A stretch of 12,820 nt of DNA, taken from positions 1 through 12,820 of the forward strand of contig JAIQGB010000124.1 in the NCBI GenBank assembly GCA_020072905.1, given 5' to 3'. Shown here piece after piece: positions 5,997 through 12,263 of this stretch. A model generated the notes under the pieces. The model was given only the letters and a program-made list of their open reading frames with translations, searched no databases and had not been told where the DNA came from. Position 1 is the first letter of the stretch. Each line of letters begins with the position of its first letter. Source of the stretch: Terriglobia bacterium. GTDB taxonomy: Bacteria; Acidobacteriota; Terriglobia; UBA7540. The position numbers were made by a program, and so were the translations under genes.

Positions 5997-7430
5997 CTAC
6001 GCCTTCATTACCACGGGATAGACCTTGCGCACCGCCGTGATGATGTCGGCGACGTCCTGGTCGGTGAATTTGGGATCCATGGGAATACCGACGTAGCGGT
6101 TCCAGATGTCGATCGTCTTCGGGCAAGCAGAGGCGCCGTACTGGATTCTCTTCCCTCGCCCCACCGTGAACGTCGGCCAGCCGGGCTGCAGCGTTTCTTT
6201 CTTCTCGATGTGCGTGGCGACGGGAAGGATCGCCGAGCCTTCCATGGGACTCGCGGCAACGTTTTCGGCGTTCATCGCCTGAAGGAAGCGGTCGCGCTGG
6301 GCCTGGTCTTTGGTGTTGATATAAACCCAATTCCCCAGCGCTCCGGCAGGGTCGTTCTGCTTGCGAAATTGAATTCCCGGAAGATCCTTGATCCCTTCGG
6401 TGACGCGCCGGGACTTGTCGCGGAAGTCGGCCACGATGCGGTCGAGCTTGCGAAGCTGGGCGCGCATCACTCCCCCGGTGAATTCATTCATGCGGTAGTG
6501 GCAGCTCGAGAAGTTGTGGATGCGGGACGGCATACCCAGCACTTTGGCGTGGCCGTCGCGCAGGAAGCCGCAATCGTGGAATCGCGTTGCGCGCTCGAAG
6601 CGATAGGGGTCGCTGGTGACGAAAGCGCCGCCGTCGCCGGCGGAAATCGTCTTGTTGATCTGGAAGCTGAAAATGCCGCACTCGCCCATCGAGCCCACGG
6701 GGCGGCCCTTATAACTCGTCCCGGCGCTCTGCGCGCAATCCTCCAGGACCTTCAACTTGTGCTGGCGGGCGATTTCCAGAACCGGGTCCATGTCGGCGGG
6801 CATACCCAGGATGTGGACGGCCATGATGGCCTTGGTCTGGGGGGTAATGTGGCGCTCGATGTCCGTCGGGTCGATGTCCATCGATTCGTCGACTTCGGCA
6901 AAGACCGGGAGCGCGCCCGCCGAGATGATAGCGTCGTAGCAGGCATACCACGTCCAGGCGGGGAGGATGACTTCGTCGCCCGGACCCACTTCCAGCGCCG
7001 CCATGGCGGTCATCAGGGCCGCCGTTCCGGAGGTTACCCCGATGCAGTACTTCGTATGCTGGTGCTCAGCATACTCCCTCTCGAAGTTGATGCACTTGTC
7101 CGGCGGTTTACCCTGCGCGTCAATCCCCCACCAACGGAAGGGGCTGCGGTTGTTGATGACGTCGAGCACCTCGTGCCGCTCCTCGTCATCGTAGTATTGC
7201 GGACCGGAGAGCTTGGCTTCCAGCATCGTGGCGCGCACCGGCGGGCCACCGTCCAACGCCAGCGGCGCTGCGGCCGCCGCAGGGCTCCAGGCAACAGACC
7301 TCGCGCCAGCCACTCCGCTGCTGGTTACCCACGCAGCCGAAGCCAGACCAGTCGCCGTGGCAAGGAACTCCCTTCGATCTACGCCCGCACGAGGCGCACT
7401 CTTCTCCTTCTTGCGGTTCTTGTCTGACAT
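5997..7430 (-). CDS. DegT/DnrJ/EryC1/StrS-family PLP aminotransferase with a Tat signal
   Basis: A fold-type I, PLP-dependent enzyme. Most relatives transfer an amino group to keto-sugars; some are dehydratases. The 477-residue product opens with a twin-arginine signal: DRREFLATATGLASAA (18-33, Arg19-Arg20), followed by a small-residue hydrophobic stretch and an Ala-rich linker to about 56. The catalytic domain shows GVTSGTAAL (131-139), LPAWTWYA (156-163), LEDCAQSAG (229-237, Asp231 for the PLP ring nitrogen) and FSFQINKTISAGDGG (254-268), with Lys260 as the PLP-binding lysine. All key residues are kept, so it looks active. ATG 7430 is preferred to the adjacent ATG 7433 because AGGAGG at 7436-7441 is 5 nt from the former and only 2 nt from the latter. 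Tat export of a folded, cofactor-loaded enzyme is mechanistically sensible but unusual for this family. The substrate is unknown. Confidence 0.88.
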   Translation of the reverse strand: MSDKNRKKEKSAPRAGVDRREFLATATGLASAAWVTSSGVAGARSVAWSPAAAAAPLALDGGPPVRATMLEAKLSGPQYYDDEERHEVLDVINNRSPFRWWGIDAQGKPPDKCINFEREYAEHQHTKYCIGVTSGTAALMTAMAALEVGPGDEVILPAWTWYACYDAIISAGALPVFAEVDESMDIDPTDIERHITPQTKAIMAVHILGMPADMDPVLEIARQHKLKVLEDCAQSAGTSYKGRPVGSMGECGIFSFQINKTISAGDGGAFVTSDPYRFERATRFHDCGFLRDGHAKVLGMPSRIHNFSSCHYRMNEFTGGVMRAQLRKLDRIVADFRDKSRRVTEGIKDLPGIQFRKQNDPAGALGNWVYINTKDQAQRDRFLQAMNAENVAASPMEGSAILPVATHIEKKETLQPGWPTFTVGRGKRIQYGASACPKTIDIWNRYVGIPMDPKFTDQDVADIITAVRKVYPVVMKA

Positions 7431-7435
7431 CATAA

Positions 7436-7441
7436 CCTCCT
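7436..7441 (-). promoter_or_regulatory. Strong Shine-Dalgarno of the Tat-signal aminotransferase gene
   Basis: AGGAGG on the - strand, 5 nt before ATG 7430. It decides between two adjacent ATG codons. Confidence 0.75.
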
Positions 7442-7515
7442 CACATTATTGGCAGTCCTGGGTAATCTCAGGCGCTTGACAGCGGAACTCTAGCACCACT
7501 TCGGGCGCGAGACTA

Positions 7516-7560
7516 GTGCCGTTCCGACTTATTGGGCCAATCTTCGATAGTCGGAGGCAC
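7516..7560 (-). terminator. Hairpin downstream of ispH
   Basis: GTGCC (7516-7520) plus TCCGACT (7523-7529) pair with AGTCGGA (7549-7555) plus GGCAC (7556-7560): 12 bp with one 2-nt bulge. The loop contains ATTGG-G-CCAAT, which is itself self-complementary. It lies about 95 nt beyond the ispH stop and about 85 nt before the aminotransferase start, in a 223-nt spacer that holds no other recognisable gene. It could end ispH transcription or regulate the next gene. There is no T-tract on the - strand. Confidence 0.4.
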
Positions 7561-7653
7561 CGGAAGAAGGCTGGCGCACGGGCCGGAATGCATAGCCCCA
7601 AATAATTGGAGCGGCGCTAGGAGTTCAGCAAATTGCGACGATGCGTAGCGGGG

Positions 7654-8673
7654 CTACAGGATGCGTAGCTTTCCCGCCAGGGAAGCCTGGGCATGGGATG
7701 AGTGTTGTGGGGTCTCGGCGGAGGTACCGCGGCGGGTCATTTCCTGGGCAAGTTCAGGCGGTGGGACGAACGTCACGCGTTCTTCGATCGCTTCGATTTC
7801 CTCGACCTGCTCGGCCCCCCGCCGACGGAAGTAATCCACGACTTCTTCAACGAGATGTTCGGGAGCGGACGCGCCGGCGGTGATGGCAACACAATCCACA
7901 CCCTCAAACCAAGAGGGATCAATCTTCGACGCGTCTTCAATCAAATGGGCGCGTGCGCCGTAGATTTCCGCCACTTCCCGCAGACGCCGCGAGTTCGAAC
8001 TGTTGTCAGAGCCGATCACCAGGACCAGTCCGGCCCGTCGGGCCATGAGCTTGACGGCTTCCTGGCGGTTCTGTGTCGCGTAACAGATATCGTCGCTCGC
8101 CGGGGTGACAAGTTTGGGAAAGCGGCGCTTGAGGGCGTCAATGATCTCGCGCGTGTCGTCCACGCCCAGGGTCGTTTGCGTGGTCAGGGCCACGCGCTCC
8201 GGATCCGGCACCTGGACTCTTTCCGCCTCTTCCACGCTTCCCACCAGGCGGATGTGATCCGGCACCTCGCCCATGGTCCCGATGATCTCGTCGTGGCCTT
8301 CGTGGCCTACGAGAATGATCGAGCGCCCCTCTTGCGCGTAGCGAATCGCCTCCAGATGGACTTTGGTCACCAGCGGGCAGGTGGCGTCAATCACCCTCAG
8401 ACGCTTGGCGGCGGCGCCCGTTCTAACTTGCGGAGCGACGCCATGGGCGCTGAAAATGACCACCGCGCCCTCGGGAACGTCACGAAGTTCCTCGACGAAG
8501 ACCGCGCCCTTCGCCGCCAGCGACTCGATGACGTGCTTGTTGTGGACGATTTCCTTGCGGACGTAAATCGGAGGCCCAAAGAGCTCCAGTGCGGTGTTGA
8601 CCACGCCGATCGCTCGCTCCACGCCGGCACAAAAACCCCGCGGTTTTGCCAGCAGAATCCTTTCAGGTTTCAT
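7654..8673 (-). CDS. ispH: 4-hydroxy-3-methylbut-2-enyl diphosphate reductase (IspH/LytB)
   Basis: Last enzyme of the MEP isoprenoid pathway; it reduces HMBPP to IPP and DMAPP with an iron-sulfur cluster. The 339-residue product has all three cluster ligands: PRGFCAGV (Cys15), DATCPLV (Cys99) and DDICYATQNRQ (Cys197). The substrate-binding residues are also present: EIVHNKHV (His44), FSAHGV (His77), and GHEGHDEIIGTMG (His127 with catalytic Glu129). SDNSSNSRRLRE and TAGASAPEHLVEEV close the active site. ATG 8673 is chosen over ATG 8709 because the protein then starts 10 residues before the first motif, as usual. The promoter at 8725-8753 also puts the start of transcription near 8718, which leaves almost no leader for 8709. 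The last 25 or so residues beyond the family core look disordered. Confidence 0.96.
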   Translation of the reverse strand: MKPERILLAKPRGFCAGVERAIGVVNTALELFGPPIYVRKEIVHNKHVIESLAAKGAVFVEELRDVPEGAVVIFSAHGVAPQVRTGAAAKRLRVIDATCPLVTKVHLEAIRYAQEGRSIILVGHEGHDEIIGTMGEVPDHIRLVGSVEEAERVQVPDPERVALTTQTTLGVDDTREIIDALKRRFPKLVTPASDDICYATQNRQEAVKLMARRAGLVLVIGSDNSSNSRRLREVAEIYGARAHLIEDASKIDPSWFEGVDCVAITAGASAPEHLVEEVVDYFRRRGAEQVEEIEAIEERVTFVPPPELAQEMTRRGTSAETPQHSSHAQASLAGKLRIL

Positions 8674-8724
8674 TCGTTCGCCCGCTTCGGTCCTGCGAGG
8701 AGAAAGCATTCAACCTTCTCAACG

Positions 8725-8753
8725 ATGCTAGCAGATTCGCGCTGAAGCGTCAA
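8725..8753 (-). promoter_or_regulatory. Sigma70-type promoter of ispH
   Basis: On the - strand, TTGACG (8753-8748) is followed by a 17-nt spacer ending in TGC and then TAGCAT (8730-8725). That gives five of six -35 bases, ideal spacing, an extended -10 TG and four of six -10 bases. Transcription would begin near 8718. Confidence 0.65.
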
Positions 8754-8889
8754 AAGCCCGGCGGGATCGGGAGCATCCACCTAGCCGATACACGAATCTT
8801 CCTCCGCATTTCCGCATCGAAAGCGATAATCTGGAAGCGGAAGGCAACAGACTCCAGATGGGTCCGACAAAGACAAAGCGGAGAACAAG

Positions 8890-9462
8890 ATGAAATTCCC
8901 TCGGTGGCATCGGATTGTATCTCGGGTGGTGGTGCTTCCGGCCCTGCTGATTGGAATGAGCCGTGGATCACAAGCCAGCGGGCTTCCCCCGCCCCACGTC
9001 AAAGTCGGGGACAAGGCCCCGAGTTTCACCCTGACATCGTCAGACGGCAAACAGGTCAGCGTTTCGGATTTTGCCGGGCGCAACGTTTTGATCGATTTCT
9101 ATCGCGGCTACTGGTGACCCTACTGCATGAGCGAACTCGGGGAGTTCGCCAAGCATTACGATGAGTTGAAGGCCCTGAACGTTCAGGTGCTGGGCGTGAG
9201 CGTCGATTCGGTGGACGAGTGTCGTGAGGTGCAGACCCAACTCAGGACGCCCTTTCCCATCCTTTCCGACAGCCAGCGCCAAGCTATGAGGATTTACGGG
9301 ACGGAGAATCCCGATCACCCACAGGGCTCAGGATCTATCAATATTCCCACACTCGTGCTGATTGACCGCAAGGGCATCATCCGCTGGATCCATCAGGCCC
9401 AGGACTACCGCTTCCGCGCGCCCATTTCGCAGGTCCTGGGAGAAGCCAAGAAGCTCAAATAG
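8890..9462 (+). CDS. Exported peroxiredoxin-like (AhpC/TSA) selenoprotein with a UxxC motif; TGA read as selenocysteine
   Basis: Two frames in the same phase, 8890-9114 and 9118-9462, are separated only by TGA at 9115-9117. Read through, they give one 190-residue thioredoxin-fold protein. It has a signal peptide (1-30, basic start, hydrophobic core, cleavage near SQA-SG), then VGDKAPSFTLTSSDGKQVSVSDFAGRNVLIDFYRGYW in pieces typical of AhpC/TSA proteins. Position 76 is the TGA, followed by PYCMSELGEFAKHY. Relatives have FYRGxWCPxC there, so the TGA replaces the first Cys of CxxC and Cys79 is kept. The domain continues with VLGVSVDSVDEC, FPILSD, IYGTE and NIPTLVLIDRKGIIRWIH to the end. A hairpin at 9131-9149 fits a bacterial SECIS. 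GGAG at 8880-8883 is 6 nt before the ATG. A thiol/selenol peroxidase or reductase role outside the cytoplasm is inferred. The MOSC gene follows 28 nt later. Confidence 0.85.
9115..9117 (+). other. In-frame TGA, probable selenocysteine codon (Sec76)
   Basis: This TGA occupies the first position of the CxxC redox motif of a peroxiredoxin-like protein, and coding similarity continues immediately on both sides in the same frame. Selenocysteine replacing a redox Cys is the normal pattern in selenoproteins. Confidence 0.82.
9131..9149 (+). promoter_or_regulatory. Candidate bacterial SECIS hairpin
   Basis: GCGAACTC (9131-9138) and GAGTTCGC (9142-9149) form a perfect 8-bp stem with a GGG loop (9139-9141). 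The loop starts 21 nt after the TGA. As I recall the bacterial SECIS model, it asks for a short stem, a small loop with G in the first two positions, and a loop 16-37 nt after the TGA; all are met. It lies within the coding region (SELGEFA codons), as bacterial SECIS elements do. SelB would bind it. Confidence 0.7.
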
Positions 9463-9490
9463 CCCAAGGTCTCGTGAGGGCGAAGGATTC

Positions 9491-10141
9491 ATGAAACTGC
9501 TTTCCGTGAATGTCGCCGAGCCGAAGATTGTCGTGGCGGGCGGAGAACGAATCCAGACAGCTATCTTCAAGAAGCCCGTCGCGGGCCCGGTGCGAGTGTC
9601 GGGGCTCAATCTCGATGGCGACCGCCAGGCCGACCTGACGGTTCACGGGGGCGCGGACAAAGCCGTTTATGCCTATTCCTGGCAGAACACGACGTATTGG
9701 CGTCGCGAGCTCCAGCGCGATGACCTCGGACCAGGCACCTTCGGCGAAAACCTGACTGTGGATGAAATGCTCGATGGCGAAGTCTCGATCGGCGACGAGC
9801 TCGAGATCGGCACCGCGCGGTTCCTCGTGACGCAGCCGCGCCTGCCCTGTTTCAAATTGGGAATTGCCCTCGGTCTGCCTGGCTTCCCCAAGGTGTTTCA
9901 CCGCAGCGGGCGAAACGGGTTTTACCTCCGCGTGCTCCAGGAGGGCCTCCTGGCAGCCGGAGACGCAATCCGCGTGACTCTCGCGGAGAACGCAAACCGC
10001 ATGACGATTGCGGATTTTGTTCGCATCGTGACGTCTCGCACCCCCCGCGAGGAAGAGCTGTCCCGGATTATGTGCCTCGATGCACTTCCCCGTTCCTGGA
10101 AGGACCGCCTGACGGTCAAGTTTGGAGCGCATCACCGGTGA
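9491..10141 (+). CDS. YiiM-like MOSC-domain protein
   Basis: A 216-residue protein with an N-terminal MOSC domain and a C-terminal 3-alpha domain, the layout of YiiM. YiiM proteins bind molybdenum cofactor and protect against N-hydroxylated base analogues, probably by reduction. Visible motifs are GLNLDGDRQADLTVHGGADKAVYAY (split over 38-62), GTFGENLTV (82-90), DELEIG, and QPRLPCFKLG (115-124) with the conserved Cys120. The 3-alpha segment (about 165-216) contains ENANRMTIADFVRI. ATG 9491 is chosen over an out-of-family frame opening at 9362 because the domain begins there and GAAGG (9482-9486) is 4 nt upstream. It starts 28 nt after the selenoprotein gene on the same strand, so the two are probably one redox-related transcript. 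The molybdenum link is family knowledge, not shown here. Confidence 0.9.
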   Translation: MKLLSVNVAEPKIVVAGGERIQTAIFKKPVAGPVRVSGLNLDGDRQADLTVHGGADKAVYAYSWQNTTYWRRELQRDDLGPGTFGENLTVDEMLDGEVSIGDELEIGTARFLVTQPRLPCFKLGIALGLPGFPKVFHRSGRNGFYLRVLQEGLLAAGDAIRVTLAENANRMTIADFVRIVTSRTPREEELSRIMCLDALPRSWKDRLTVKFGAHHR

Positions 10142-10290
10142 CGGCTCTTTCCGGCCGCAGCTCCGAAGACTGTGCCAGATCATCGCAGGTACGCAGGGAA
10201 ACTCCTTGACTCCGGTCGGGATTGACCCGTAGATGGTCAGGACCCGCTCCGGCTCGGCTGGGAACGTCTGCAGGCGATGTCGAGGAAGTC

Positions 10291-10334
10291 GGCGGGGCGG
10301 TAGCGGCTCGCCGGCTCCACCGCTGGACCCCGCC
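10291..10334. terminator. GC-rich hairpin between convergent genes
   Basis: GGCGGGG (10291-10297) pairs with CCCCGCC (10328-10334), and AGCGG (10302-10306) with CCGCT (10320-10324). It lies in the 219-nt spacer between the MOSC gene and the convergent SDR gene, a place where a two-way terminator is expected. There is no T-run on either strand. The rest of the spacer shows no gene I can support. Confidence 0.35.
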
Positions 10335-10360
10335 TGATCGCTTACGAGGCGACTCTGTGC

Positions 10361-11170
10361 CTAGGTCACGATATCCTCGCCGCCGTCCACGCGGATGACG
10401 TTGCCGGTGATCCAGTGGGTCTTGTCGCTGGCGAGAGCGGCGATGGCTTCGGCGACGTCCTGGGGCGTCGTCAGGCGGCCGCCGGGATTGCGCAGCTTGG
10501 CAAACTCGGCAAGTTTCTCGATGCCCGGAATTTTGGCCGAGCCCGCCGTAATCGTGACCCCGGCCTGAATGGCGTTGGCGGTGATGCCCTGCGGCATCAA
10601 CTCAAAGGCCAGCTGGCGGATGTGCGATTCGAGGACAGCTTTGGCAGCCGAGACGGCTCCGTAACTGGGGATCACGCTGTGGCCGCCGGCGCTGGTCATG
10701 GCGAAAATGCGGCTGCCCTGCCGGAGCATCTTCCGGCGCATCAGTTCCTGGATCCAGTAGACCAGGTTGCTCCCCATCACGTCGACCGTCATTTCCATTT
10801 GCGCTTGGGTGAGTTCCTCCTCCGAGTCATTACTGACGTAGGGCTTGAGCGATCCGAAGGCGATCGAATGGAGGAAGACCTTGACGAAGTGCTCTCCACC
10901 CAGCTTTGACCAGTGTGCCTCGATCTGGGAAAACACTTCGGCGCGCTTGGCGGCGTCCGCGGCGTTGGTGTTGAAAAAGAGCACGTCACGCCCCAGCGAC
11001 TTCATTGTCGCGATGACTTCGTTGACGTGGTCCATGCTCGAGCGGCGGTCGAAATGCACGCCCAAGATGTTAAGTCCCTCGCGGGCCAGCTCCTTCGCGG
11101 TAGCCTCTCCGAAGCCGCTGGACGAGCCGACAATCAGGGCCCACCGCGTGGCCCCGTGAGTTTCAGTCAT
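10361..11170 (-). CDS. Short-chain dehydrogenase of the FabI/FabL enoyl-ACP reductase type
   Basis: A 269-residue Rossmann-fold NAD(P)H oxidoreductase. The cofactor loop is GSSSGFG (15-21). The catalytic pair is Tyr170 and Lys177 in SYGAVSAAK, with six residues between them. That spacing marks the divergent SDR group of enoyl-ACP reductases, not the classical YxxxK. HSIAFGSLKP (101-110) corresponds to the HSIxFA strand of FabI/FabL, and the end (THWITGNVIRVDGGEDI) is the usual SDR C-terminal strand. The likely role is the last reduction of fatty-acid elongation, although ketoacyl or other reductase activity cannot be excluded, so no symbol is given. ATG 11170 lies 18 nt after the lipoprotein gene with GGAGAGG upstream, which makes it the last gene of the nnrD-tsaE-lipoprotein cluster. 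Confidence 0.85.
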   Translation of the reverse strand: MTETHGATRWALIVGSSSGFGEATAKELAREGLNILGVHFDRRSSMDHVNEVIATMKSLGRDVLFFNTNAADAAKRAEVFSQIEAHWSKLGGEHFVKVFLHSIAFGSLKPYVSNDSEEELTQAQMEMTVDVMGSNLVYWIQELMRRKMLRQGSRIFAMTSAGGHSVIPSYGAVSAAKAVLESHIRQLAFELMPQGITANAIQAGVTITAGSAKIPGIEKLAEFAKLRNPGGRLTTPQDVAEAIAALASDKTHWITGNVIRVDGGEDIVT

Positions 11171-11188
11171 ACCTTGAGCCCTCTCCGG

Positions 11189-11854
11189 TTATGGGGATGC
11201 CTGGGCGTTTTGCCGTGAGTCCTCTTCGACTTTCGCAACGAGGCCGGGCAATGCTCCCTCCAGAAGCCGCTCGCTGGCGGCGTTCACCGCTTGCACTACC
11301 GCAGGAACACCCTTGCCCTCCGCCGCGCTCTCCTCCCGGCGGCTGTCCGACCAGAGGATTTTGTGATCGCGGACGCGAATCAGCATCATCTCCAGGCCCA
11401 CACGCGCCTTCACGGCCGCCGCACCGTCCACTTCCTCGAAATTTGTGAGCCGCCCGCGCAGCAGATAATCCACCGGCTCGCGCGAGGGCAGGAGGTGGAC
11501 CGCCGCAAACACGCCGGTTTGTTGCAACCGCCGCGCGATAAGTTCCGTCAGCATCGTCGCCGGGTCCGCGCTCCAGCGGTGATACTGATAAAAGTTCAGT
11601 TGCGTCGGCGAGGCGTAATAAACAATCCGGTCATCCCGCAGCACATCGGACGCACGAAAGCGCTCTACGCCCACGATCGCCGCCGTCTTCGGGTCGTGCG
11701 CCGCGGGCGGAGGCGGAACGCTCAGGGTGTAGTAGTTCGTTCTGGGCACGCCGCCGCAGGATGCCAGCCACAACGCGAGCGGGAACAAAAGCAGACCCAG
11801 CGCCCAATCTCGCTTACGCGCTCGGGCGTTCCACGGTGATGTGACGCTCTTCAC
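11189..11854 (-). CDS. ABC-type transport auxiliary lipoprotein (PqiC/DUF330-like)
   Basis: A 221-residue predicted outer-membrane lipoprotein. A basic N terminus (RARKR, 11-15) precedes a hydrophobic run and the lipobox LASC with Cys33. The tail then follows the PqiC/ABC-auxiliary pattern: NYYTLSVPPPP, VGVERFRASDVLRDDRIVYY, and LNFYQYHRWSADPATMLTELI with the hallmark Y-x-x-HRWS/WA-type box, then RLQQTGVFAAV and DYLLRGRLTNFEEV. Relatives work with MlaD/MCE-type lipid transport, but no MCE gene is in this window. The GTG at 11854 is preferred because it overlaps the upstream tsaE by only 41 nt and gives a normal signal peptide, with a GGAG 10 nt upstream. ATG starts at 11899 or 11926 would put 15-24 unusual residues in front. 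Confidence 0.8.
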   Translation of the reverse strand: MKSVTSPWNARARKRDWALGLLLFPLALWLASCGGVPRTNYYTLSVPPPPAAHDPKTAAIVGVERFRASDVLRDDRIVYYASPTQLNFYQYHRWSADPATMLTELIARRLQQTGVFAAVHLLPSREPVDYLLRGRLTNFEEVDGAAAVKARVGLEMMLIRVRDHKILWSDSRREESAAEGKGVPAVVQAVNAASERLLEGALPGLVAKVEEDSRQNAQASP

Positions 11855-12263
11855 TCGAAGTGTACTCCATTTGGATGATGACACGTGGGGCGGGGGCATT
11901 ATCCCAGAGCTTCTCTCCCCATTCAACGATTACCATGGCGTCCTCAGACCAGAGTTCCTCCAGCCCGAGGGTAGCCAGTTCGCGCGATTCCTCGATCCGG
12001 TAAAGGTCGACGTGGAAAACCTTCCGGTCGCCGCCGTACTCGTGGACGAGCGTGAAGGAAGGGCTGGTCACCTCCTCTTCCCGCGCCGCACCCAGCCCCG
12101 CAACGATACCCTTCGCCAGAGTCGTCTTGCCGCTCCCCAGCTCGCCCTTCAGAAGCACCAGGCAAGGCGGCTGAAGGTCCCCTGCCAGCTCACGCCCGAA
12201 GGCTATCGTCTCCTCGGGTGAGTGGGTGACCACCTCCACGGTTTTTTTCGTTCCAATGACCAT
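11814..12263 (-). CDS. tsaE: tRNA threonylcarbamoyladenosine biosynthesis ATPase TsaE
   Basis: P-loop ATPase that, with TsaB and TsaD, makes the t6A modification at position 37 of ANN-decoding tRNAs. The 149-residue product has the Walker A loop GELGSGKTT (40-48), the family block VTSPSFTLVHEY, the HVDLYRIE motif, and LEELWSEDAMVIVEWGEKL near the end, all typical for TsaE at its usual length. The ATG at 12263 shares one base with the TAA stop of nnrD (TAATG), so translation is probably coupled. The frame is open further upstream to 12500 but that part is a shadow of nnrD. The nnrD-tsaE order matches the yjeF-yjeE pairing known in many bacteria. Confidence 0.95.
   Translation of the reverse strand: MVIGTKKTVEVVTHSPEETIAFGRELAGDLQPPCLVLLKGELGSGKTTLAKGIVAGLGAAREEEVTSPSFTLVHEYGGDRKVFHVDLYRIEESRELATLGLEELWSEDAMVIVEWGEKLWDNAPAPRVIIQMEYTSSEERHITVERPSA

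Noticed and set aside
6210..7427. Long + strand open frame (405 codons) opposite the Tat-signal aminotransferase
   Set aside because: It mirrors a gene with full family motifs; the product is low-complexity and shows no recognisable domain.
7477..7482. TTGACA on the + strand as a promoter
   Set aside because: No -10 lies at a suitable distance and no + strand gene follows until 8890.
7702..8745. Long + strand open frame (347 codons) opposite ispH
   Set aside because: Shadow of ispH, whose cluster and active-site motifs are all present on the - strand.
8825..8830. GATAAT as the -10 box of the selenoprotein gene
   Set aside because: The match is good but no -35 lies 16-18 nt upstream, so it is too weak to list as a promoter.
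10139..10228. TGA at the end of the MOSC gene as a second selenocysteine codon
   Set aside because: The protein already has normal YiiM length, and the next 29 codons match nothing before another TGA.
10291..10334. tRNA or selC-like RNA
   Set aside because: The structure is 44 nt with one broken stem; there is no anticodon or T-arm.
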